Shown here piece after piece: positions 58,356-64,000 of a stretch of 64,000 nucleotides of DNA. The notes below the pieces were generated by a model, which did not search any database, had not been told where the DNA came from, and saw nothing but the letters and a program-made list of their open reading frames with translations. Position numbers and translations under genes: made by a program. Numbering within the stretch: the first letter of the stretch is position 1; each line of letters begins with the position of its first letter. Source of the stretch: 73-13 sp035556075 (GTDB taxonomy: Bacteria; Actinomycetota; Actinomycetes; Actinomycetales; Microbacteriaceae); contig DATMFQ010000006.1 of the NCBI GenBank assembly GCA_035556075.1, positions 62,001-126,000 of the forward strand, given 5' to 3'.

Positions 58356-58952
58356 ATGACCGGGACCCCCGAAGTGTTGGACGTGCGCGAGATCCCCAAG
58401 CGGGATCGTCACCCACGGATCTTCCAGCGCTACAGCGAGCTCGAGGTCGGGGAGTCCTTCGTGCTCAGCAACGACCACGACCCGCTGCACCTGCGCGAGG
58501 AATTTGAGCGCGACCTCCCCGGCAGCTACGGCTGGGCCTACCAGCACCAGGAGCCGGGCGACTACCGGATTCAGATCACGAAACTCGCAAGCACCCCGCT
58601 GCCGCGCGTGCTCGTCCACACCGAGGACCTCATCGCCGAGCACAGCGGCGGTGCCATCTGGTCGATCACGGTCGCGGAGCGCGACCTCGACGCCAACATC
58701 ATCGAGCTCGCCCCCGGGGACGGCATCGACGACTACGCTGGCCCCGAGGTCGATGTGCTCATCCACGTGCTCGAGGGCGACGGGCGGCTTCGCACCGAAG
58801 TCGGCGAGGTTGCGTTGACCCCCGGCGCGGTCGTGTTCTTGCCCCGCCGCTCGAGGCGCGGCTTCCGCGCCGGTGACGATGGGCTCCGCTACCTCACCGT
58901 CCACCGCAAGCGCGAGGCACTCGTCATCCGCCCCGCGGCCCCACAGGCCTAG
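58356..58952 (+). CDS. DUF2249 domain fused to cupin
   Basis: 198 aa from the ATG at 58356, with AAGGCGAG upstream; the longer open frame from 58158 is antisense to the cupin gene. Residues 8-80 are DUF2249 (VLDVREIPKRDRHPRIFQRYSELEVGESFVLSNDHDPLHLREEFERDLPGSYGW), and 95-190 a cupin (DVLIHVLEGDGRLRTEVGEVALTPGAVVFLPRRSRRGFRAG). DUF2249 proteins often occur with nitrogen-oxide metabolism or hemerythrins; function unproven. Confidence 0.85.
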   Translation: MTGTPEVLDVREIPKRDRHPRIFQRYSELEVGESFVLSNDHDPLHLREEFERDLPGSYGWAYQHQEPGDYRIQITKLASTPLPRVLVHTEDLIAEHSGGAIWSITVAERDLDANIIELAPGDGIDDYAGPEVDVLIHVLEGDGRLRTEVGEVALTPGAVVFLPRRSRRGFRAGDDGLRYLTVHRKREALVIRPAAPQA

Positions 58953-58972
58953 CGGTCACGGCCGCAAGCGCG

Positions 58973-58978
58973 TACAAT
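58973..58978 (+). promoter_or_regulatory. -10 box TACAAT upstream of ssrA
   Basis: TACAAT lies 79 nt before the mature 5' end of tmRNA. The leader contains an inverted GAATGC (58980) / GCATTC (59007) pair. It would give a precursor processed at the 5' end. Confidence 0.5.
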
Positions 58979-59056
58979 GGAATGCTCGCCGCGGAAGCGG
59001 GCCGACGCATTCATAACTCCACAGCGCGACAGTGGTCCCGTCCGAGAGCACGACCC

Positions 59057-59427
59057 GGGGATGATCGGTTTCGACATCGCCTGTGCGTTCACGAGAAGCG
59101 GGCCGAGGATGGTGTTTTATCTCGTTAACGATGGCACCAAACGATAAGTGCGAATTCCAAGCGCGCTGACTTCGCTCTCGCCGCCTGATCGGCTAGAGCC
59201 CTAAAGTCCGTCACCCCGGGAATGTCTCCTACCCGGTGCGTGGCGTCATCAAGGAGGCTTGCTCCGCGATCGCGTCTCAGGGTCACGGGGGACTTGCACT
59301 GAGGCTGGGCCGGTCGACGCAGGTGCTCACGACAAGCGTCGCGGCCAAGCAGAACGAGCCGTGAGCTGCGCCCGGAGAAGACGAGGGCAATCAGCGATGG
59401 ACCCGGGTTCGATTCCCGGCATCTCCA
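59057..59427 (+). ncRNA. ssrA: Transfer-messenger RNA (tmRNA)
   Basis: The 5' end GGGGATG pairs with CATCTCC near the 3' end to form the acceptor, with one G.U pair; GATCGGTTTCGAC and GGTTCGATTCCCGGC give the tRNA-like domain with its T arm. The resume codon GCG at 59150 opens a short frame to the TGA at 59186-59188, encoding ANSKRADFALAA, a typical C-terminal ALAA degradation tag. Length about 371 nt; CCA is not encoded. Pseudoknots were not folded by hand. Confidence 0.96.
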
Positions 59428-59462
59428 CTGACTCGTCGGGCCGCTGTCGCGCTGACATGAAG

Positions 59463-59506
59463 ACGGCCCCGTCACGCGCACCACTCGGTGCAGCGGACGG
59501 GGCCGT
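59463..59506 (+). terminator. Terminator after ssrA
   Basis: ACGGCCCCGTC (59463-59473) and GACGGGGCCGT (59496-59506) are perfect 11-bp complements with a 22-nt loop that can itself pair, followed by TCTCGT. It also lies just beyond the convergent aldehyde dehydrogenase stop and may serve both. Confidence 0.78.
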
Positions 59507-59515
59507 TCTCGTGCC

Positions 59516-61003
59516 TCAGTGCGCCTGCGCGGCGAGCGCCTCCTCATCGAGGAATGCGAGGGAGTGCGTGTCCTGGAAGGCCCGGACGCCCTCGATGCCT
59601 TGTTCGCGACCGTAGCCGGAGTGCTTCATGCCGCCGAAGGGGGCGCGGAGGTCGAGGCGGGTGGCGCCGTGGTCGTTGACCCAGACGTAGCCGGCCTCGA
59701 TCCGGGACCCGATCGCGCGGGCGCGCTCCGGCGAGGCCGTCCACACGGAGCCGCACAGCCCCGCCCAGGTGTCGTTCGCTGCCGCGAGTGCCTCCTCGTC
59801 AGTGTCGAAGGGCAGGATCGGGATGACGGGGCCGAACTGCTCCTCGGTGACGACGCGGAGGCTCGGGTCGGGGTCGATCACGATCGCGGGACGCACGAAG
59901 TTGCCGTCGGCGAGTTCCCCGCCGGGGAGTTCGCCGAACTCGCGCACCTCGGCACCGGCGGCCTTTGCCTCGGCGATGAGCGAGTCGACGAACGCCTTCT
60001 GCGACGCCTGGTGGAGCGGGCCCATCGTCGTGCCCTCGTCGAGCCCGTAGCCGAGCTTGACCTGCTCGAGCCGCGCGGTGAGCCCGTCGACGACCTCCTG
60101 CATCCGTGAGCGGTGCACGTAGACGCGCTTCGCATTCATGCAGATCTGCCCGGTCGTGTCATAGATGGCGGCAAAGAGCCGGTCGAGGTGGGTGTCGTCG
60201 AGGATGGCGTCGTCGAGGATGACCGCGGGGTCGTTGCCGCCGAGCTCGAGGGTGACGCGCGTCAGCGAGGCCGCGGCCATCTCCTGGATCTTCTTGCCGC
60301 CGCCGACCGAGCCGGTGAAGCACACTTTCGCGACGTCCGGGGACTGGATGAGCTGACTCATGTTCGCATCCACCCCGGTGACGACGTTGAGCACGCCGGG
60401 CGGCAACTGCTCGGCGACGCGCTGCACGACTCGGGTCAGTGCCAGTGGCGTCGAGGGCGGTGGCTTGACGATCGCGGTGTTGCCCGCGAGCAGGGCGTGC
60501 GGCAGCGCAGCGCCGAGGATCGCGATCGGCCAGTTGAACGGCACGATGAGGCTGACGACGCCGAGCGGCTTGTAGGTGACGGTGGTCTCCACGGGGATCC
60601 CGGGCGCGGGGGACAGCACCTTGCCCTGCGCGACCTCGTCGGCGAGCGCGACGGCAAGATTCCACCGGATCTCGAAGACGAGGGAATCCACCCAGGCCTC
60701 CATGCGCACCTTGCCGTTTTCTTGGCTGAGGATCGCGGCGTCCTCATCGCGGTGCTCCTGAATGCCCGCCAGCGCGGCGGTCATCTGCTCCGCGCGCTGC
60801 TGCGGCGTCAACGCCGACCACGCGGGGTACGCGGCCTTCGCCGCTGCAATCGCATCACTGACGTCCTGCGGGGACGCCGACGCGGCCACCCCGACGATCC
60901 GGCCCGCCTTCCCCGGGTCGGGCACCGGCAACTCCGCTGCCGCCACCCGCTCCTCGCCGCCGATGTACAGGTTCGTTCGCACTTGGGTCATTGTCTCGGA
61001 CAT
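59516..61003 (-). CDS. Aldehyde dehydrogenase family protein
   Basis: 495 aa from ATG 61003 with AAGGAAGG upstream. NAD(P)-binding region VVSLIVPFNWPIAILG with active-site Asn, VKPPPSTPLALTR, GSVGGGKKIQ; general base Glu in VTLELGGNDPAVI; catalytic Cys in TTGQICMNAKRVYVHR. EEQFGPVIPILPFDTDEEAL closes the fold. It oxidises an aldehyde to the acid; the substrate is unknown. Divergent from LysR and GntR regulator genes, which probably control it. Confidence 0.94.
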   Translation of the reverse strand: MSETMTQVRTNLYIGGEERVAAAELPVPDPGKAGRIVGVAASASPQDVSDAIAAAKAAYPAWSALTPQQRAEQMTAALAGIQEHRDEDAAILSQENGKVRMEAWVDSLVFEIRWNLAVALADEVAQGKVLSPAPGIPVETTVTYKPLGVVSLIVPFNWPIAILGAALPHALLAGNTAIVKPPPSTPLALTRVVQRVAEQLPPGVLNVVTGVDANMSQLIQSPDVAKVCFTGSVGGGKKIQEMAAASLTRVTLELGGNDPAVILDDAILDDTHLDRLFAAIYDTTGQICMNAKRVYVHRSRMQEVVDGLTARLEQVKLGYGLDEGTTMGPLHQASQKAFVDSLIAEAKAAGAEVREFGELPGGELADGNFVRPAIVIDPDPSLRVVTEEQFGPVIPILPFDTDEEALAAANDTWAGLCGSVWTASPERARAIGSRIEAGYVWVNDHGATRLDLRAPFGGMKHSGYGREQGIEGVRAFQDTHSLAFLDEEALAAQAH

Positions 61004-61009
61004 GAGCAC

Positions 61010-61227
61010 CTTCCTTGGGGCTGTGAGGCGGGATCTTCACGATCCCCAGCGGGACCGTGTCGCCGTCGTTACCGGTTCGTGATCTGTTTCTTCATGGTAG
61101 ACCCATGCGTCTGAATGCGATCAATGGGTTTCCCGAACGCTTACCCCGCATTCCTCGAACGGCTGCGGGGAGCAAACCGGGTCGGCCGAGGACGGCGAGG
61201 CAGGCACGGCTCTGGCAGACTTGCCGA
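61010..61227. other. ALDH-LysR intergenic control region
   Basis: A minus-strand -10 TACCAT (complement of 61094-61099) would start the ALDH message. CAGACT (61216-61221), 6 nt before the GTG at 61228, fits the LysR gene. An inverted GAATGC (61113) / GCATTC (61148) pair lies between. LysR-type T-N11-A sites are probable here but cannot be assigned by eye. Confidence 0.45.
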
Positions 61228-62199
61228 GTGGTCAGCGCAGATGGAGTCGAGGTGGACGACCTCTCGCTGAAGCAGCTTGGGCATTTCCTCGCGGTCGCGG
61301 AGGAGGGCACGATCGCGGCCGCAGCGGCTCGCCTGGGCTACTCGGCCTCCGCCGTCGCGGCCTCCGTCTCCGACCTCGAGCACGCGTTCGGCGTCCCGCT
61401 CACGGTGCGCCGCCGCTCCCGCGGCGTCACCCTCACCGCCGATGGCGTCGTGGTGCGGGAGTGGGCTCAGCAGCTCCTCGTCGACTACCGCACCCTCGTC
61501 CACCAGCTGCGCGGCGAGTCGGCGGAGCTCATCGGGTCGCTGCGGATCGGCTGCTACGAGACGCTCGCCGCGAGCGTGCTGCCGCGCCTGCTCGCCGAGT
61601 TCCAGCGGCAGCACCCGCGGGTGACGATCAGCTTCGAGCTCGGCGGCATCCAGGAGCTGCTCACCGCGGTCGACACGGGCGCCCTCGACGTGGCCGTCCT
61701 CTACGACATGGGCGATCTGGCCGACTTCGAGCGGTACGTGCTGTATCAAGCGCACGCCTACGCGTACTTCGGGGCGGCGAACCCACTCGCCACGCGGGAG
61801 ACCGTCCGACTCGATGACCTCGCCGAGCATCCGCTCGTACTCTTCGACCGGCTGCCGAGCACCCGCCACACCGTGGAGATGTTCGCGGACCGTGGTCTCG
61901 TGCCCAACATTCGGCTGCGCACCCCCGACTTCGAGCTCACCAGGTCGATTGTGGCCCGCAGTGCCACCGACTACGGCCTCTTCGTGCAGCGGCCTGCCGG
62001 TCGTCTCAGCTACGACGGGCTCCCCATCGTCCAGGTCGAGATCGACCCGCCGCCCCCGCCCGCGACCGTCGTGCTCGCCTGGGCGCAGGGCGCTGAGCTG
62101 ACGGCGCGAGCCCGCGCATTCGTCGAGCATGTCCAAGGCCAGGACTACGCCGACCTCGCCAGGCCTGAGCGCCGCACCGAGAACGCGGTCGTCACGTGA
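61228..62199 (+). CDS. LysR-family transcriptional regulator
   Basis: 323 aa from a GTG at 61228, chosen from the -10-like CAGACT 6 nt upstream. The winged helix is LSLKQLGHFLAVAEEGTIAAAAARLGYSASAVAASVSDLEHAFGVPLTVRRRSRGVTLTADG; the effector domain follows (GSLRIGCYETLAASVLPRLLAEFQRQHPRVTISFELGG). It likely controls the divergent ALDH gene. GTGA overlap with the GntR gene means both regulators are made together. Confidence 0.9.
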   Translation: MVSADGVEVDDLSLKQLGHFLAVAEEGTIAAAAARLGYSASAVAASVSDLEHAFGVPLTVRRRSRGVTLTADGVVVREWAQQLLVDYRTLVHQLRGESAELIGSLRIGCYETLAASVLPRLLAEFQRQHPRVTISFELGGIQELLTAVDTGALDVAVLYDMGDLADFERYVLYQAHAYAYFGAANPLATRETVRLDDLAEHPLVLFDRLPSTRHTVEMFADRGLVPNIRLRTPDFELTRSIVARSATDYGLFVQRPAGRLSYDGLPIVQVEIDPPPPPATVVLAWAQGAELTARARAFVEHVQGQDYADLARPERRTENAVVT

Positions 62200-62831
62200 G
62201 TCAGGAGACGGTCAGCAGCGACCTCGTCGCACGGATCCGCGAGGAGATCCTGGCCGGCGGCTACGTCCCGGAGCAGCGGCTCGTCGAGGCCGACCTCAGC
62301 GAGAAGTTCGGTGCGAGCCGCGCCTCGGTCCGGCTCGCGCTCGTCAATCTCGCGAACGAGGGGCTCGTCGAGCGGCTCCCGAATCGCGGCGCCCGGGTAC
62401 GGGCGATCACGGTCGAGGAGGCGATCGAGATCGTCGAGGTGCGCAGCGCGCTGGAGGCGTTATGTGCCCGGAAGGCAGCCGAGCGCCTCACCGAGGATGA
62501 CGCGTGGGAGCTGCGCGAGGTGCGGGCCGGCATCGCCGAGGCGGTCGCCGCTGGCGACCTCATCGGCTATTCCCGGCTCAATCAGCAGATGGACCGGGTG
62601 CTGCTGGCCGTCAGCGGGCACGAGACGGCGGCCGCGCTGCTCGAGCGGCTCTGGGCGCAGTCCGCACGGCATCAGTTCCGCATCGCGTTCCTGCCGGGCC
62701 GCGCGCAGCGCTCGGTGCTCGAGCACCTCGCCATCATCGACGCCGTGCTCGCGGGCGACGCCGACGCCGCGGAGCTGGCGACCAAGGCCCACCTCGACTC
62801 CGTCGCCGCCACCCTCCGCACGCTCGCCTGA
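62196..62831 (+). CDS. GntR-family regulator, FadR/FCD type
   Basis: 211 aa. N-terminal GntR helix: VARIREEILAGGYVPEQRLVEADLSEKFGASRASVRLALVNLANEGLVERLPNRGARVRAI. The C-terminal FCD domain has EVRSALEALCARKAAERL and HLAIIDAVLAGDADAAELATKAHLDS. FCD domains bind carboxylates, often with a metal. Coupled to the LysR gene; probably a second input on the aldehyde/acid pathway. Confidence 0.9.
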   Translation: MSQETVSSDLVARIREEILAGGYVPEQRLVEADLSEKFGASRASVRLALVNLANEGLVERLPNRGARVRAITVEEAIEIVEVRSALEALCARKAAERLTEDDAWELREVRAGIAEAVAAGDLIGYSRLNQQMDRVLLAVSGHETAAALLERLWAQSARHQFRIAFLPGRAQRSVLEHLAIIDAVLAGDADAAELATKAHLDSVAATLRTLA

Positions 62832-62836
62832 CGGCG

Positions 62837-62904
62837 CCCCGGGGGTTGCCCACTTCTGCCGGTGAAGACGCCCGATCAGCAGCAGAATTGGGCAACTACC
62901 GGGG
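62837..62904. repeat. 68-bp imperfect inverted repeat
   Basis: Left arm 62837-62859 (core GTTGCCCACTTCTGC) and right arm 62882-62904 (core GCAGAATTGGGCAAC) are 23-bp complements with three mismatches around a 22-nt loop. It starts 6 nt after the GntR stop and has no U tract. It is distinct in sequence from the 60-bp elements at 52021/53255. Confidence 0.7.
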
Positions 62905-62922
62905 GTACCGGGAGGAATGCGA

Positions 62923-62955
62923 AGGGGCCCGGCCGCCGAGAGCGACCGGACCCCT
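62923..62955 (-). terminator. Terminator of the substrate-binding protein gene
   Basis: On the minus strand AGGGGTCCGGTCG pairs with CGGCCGGGCCCCT through 13 positions with two G.U pairs and a 7-nt loop, 19 nt beyond the stop at 62975. No clear U tract. Confidence 0.65.
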
Positions 62956-62974
62956 CCGCTGGGTTGGGACTACG

Positions 62975-64000
62975 TCACTCGACGACGTCGACGTTCTTGT
63001 AGCCCTGACCGGTGAACTGCTGCAGGATGACCGTCTGCACCGCCGGCGCGCCGTCGACCGTCGTGTCGATCGGGCCGAAGCCGAAGTCGGTGTCGAAGCC
63101 CGTGATCGAGGTCAGCGCGTCGTAGAACGACTGACGCGTCGGCTCGGTCATGGTCTCGAAGGCCTGCTGCAGGATCTGCCCGCCCATCCAGGACCACACG
63201 CAGTGCGGGAACGACTTGCCGTCGTTCTCCGTGTACTCCGCGATGGCGTCGAAGTAGACCTTGCCCTCGGGGGACTCGGCGAACGGCGGGGCCGCCGCGG
63301 CCTGGGCGAAGCCGGCCGCGTAGACACCCGGGAAGGTGTCGCCGGTCACGCCGGCCGGGGTGAGGATGCCACCCGGGGAGGCGGTGTTCGACGGCAGGAA
63401 CCAGATCGGGGACCAGCCGAGCGCCTGCGCCTTCTGCAGGTCCTCGATCGCGAGCGGCGTCACCGAGACCGCGTGGAACAGCACGTCGGCGCCGGTCGCG
63501 GCGAGCTCGGTGATCTGGCCCTCGAGCGACGGGGCGGTCGGCTCGTACGAGAGCTCCTTGACGACCTCGATCTGGTCAGCGCCCTCGATCGAGTCCATGA
63601 AGCCCTTGAGGTAGCCCTTGCCGTAGTCGTCGTTCTGGTAGAGCACGGCGACCGTGTGCGGCTCGCCGCTGGCCACGAGCGCGGTGCCGAAGGCGGCGCC
63701 CTCCTGCATATAGGTGGGGACGAGGCCGAGCTGCCACGGCGACTCGGTGCGATCGCTGAAGATCGGGTCACCCGTCTGGACGAGCACCTGCGGCACGCCC
63801 TCCTCGATCGCCGCGTCGCGCCAGGCGCGGTTCGTCGGCGTGCCGAGACCGAGGCCGGCCGCGAAGACGCCGTCGGCGACCATCTGCTGGAAGTTCGCCG
63901 CGGACTTCTCCGGGTTGTACTCGTCGTCGTACTTCTTGATCTCGATCGTGCGGGTCTTGCCGTCACCGAATTCGATGCCGCCCTCCGCGTTCTTCATCCC
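62975..64000 (-). CDS. Branched-chain amino acid-type ABC substrate-binding protein (partial)
   Basis: About 341 codons of a Peripla_BP_6/LivJ-like protein; the N-terminus with the signal peptide lies beyond the window. Visible: RTIEIKKYDDEYNPEKSAANFQQMVADGVFAAGLGLGTPTNRAW, VAVLYQNDDYGKGYLKGFMDSI, GQITELAATGADVLFHAV. It would be a lipoprotein that captures amino acids, amides or aromatic acids for a five-component ABC importer. The ligand cannot be told from sequence. Confidence 0.87.
   Translation of the reverse strand, partial: GMKNAEGGIEFGDGKTRTIEIKKYDDEYNPEKSAANFQQMVADGVFAAGLGLGTPTNRAWRDAAIEEGVPQVLVQTGDPIFSDRTESPWQLGLVPTYMQEGAAFGTALVASGEPHTVAVLYQNDDYGKGYLKGFMDSIEGADQIEVVKELSYEPTAPSLEGQITELAATGADVLFHAVSVTPLAIEDLQKAQALGWSPIWFLPSNTASPGGILTPAGVTGDTFPGVYAAGFAQAAAAPPFAESPEGKVYFDAIAEYTENDGKSFPHCVWSWMGGQILQQAFETMTEPTRQSFYDALTSITGFDTDFGFGPIDTTVDGAPAVQTVILQQFTGQGYKNVDVVE

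Noticed and set aside
59150..59188. Short peptide gene inside the tmRNA
   Set aside because: It is the proteolysis-tag reading frame of ssrA (resume codon GCG, no start codon), not an independent gene.

Overview
The window reads as chromosomal DNA from a GC-rich actinobacterium, most likely in Micrococcales near Microbacteriaceae. The evidence is: a single-frame prfB with no programmed frameshift; a two-piece tmRNA/SmpB system whose tag reads ANSKRADFALAA; an Lon-like PDZ protease next to a UPF0182 protein; the DUF3039-pncB-murI-rph-rdgB neighbourhood; a C50 carotenoid cluster (idi-crtE-crtB-crtI-crtYe-crtYf-crtEb) with a divergent MarR gene; and many start codons 6-9 nt after a TANNNT -10 box with no Shine-Dalgarno sequence, i.e. 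leaderless transcripts. The genus is inference. There is no rRNA, CRISPR array, prophage or recognisable IS transposase.

Layout. 1-6.8 kb: PDZ/Lon-like protease, UPF0182 giant membrane protein, gluconokinase, LLM-class oxidoreductase, fatty-acid desaturase. 6.9-16.9 kb: a MerR/hydrolase chimera, a two-component system, flavin reductase, initiator tRNA, small membrane and acetyltransferase genes, a second two-component system with an unusual kinase, a methyltransferase and a cold-shock gene. 16.9-22.3 kb: PaiB-like protein, FMN reductase, an ArsR/AHSA1 pair, haem oxygenase under a probable iron box, NERD protein, enoyl-CoA hydratase, NAD(P)-binding protein. 22.5-30.6 kb: a two-gene GTPase module, a sortase-type surface protein, a CDF metal exporter, three haem-biosynthesis homologues (HemE-, HemY-, HemC-like) that have lost active-site residues, and an aminotransferase. 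30.7-40.6 kb: HtrA-type protease, an ABC exporter with a basic N-terminal tail, DUF3039, pncB, murI, rph, rdgB, DedA, MarR. 40.7-47.6 kb: a nine-gene carotenoid operon in which every junction is a 4-nt ATGA/GTGA overlap and which continues into a pyrimidine-dimer-glycosylase-like gene and an epimerase-like gene; then tRNA-Leu and an MFS transporter. 49-53.9 kb: prfB-ftsE-ftsX-smpB, interrupted between ftsX and smpB by an AbiEi/DUF559-type nuclease gene bracketed by two 60-bp palindromes. 54-64 kb: etfB/etfA (etfA shortened), a cytochrome b-type membrane protein, methyltransferase, a cysteine-bearing HTH regulator with cupin and DUF2249 genes, ssrA, an aldehyde dehydrogenase divergent from LysR and GntR genes, and a partial branched-chain-type substrate-binding protein.

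The items that most deserve follow-up are the catalytically dead haem gene trio beside an iron-regulated haem oxygenase, the palindrome-bracketed nuclease inserted into a conserved cell-division/trans-translation cluster, the in-frame MerR-hydrolase chimera, and strong over-representation of the hexamer GCATTC/GAATGC, including in intergenic DNA where it often forms inverted pairs.
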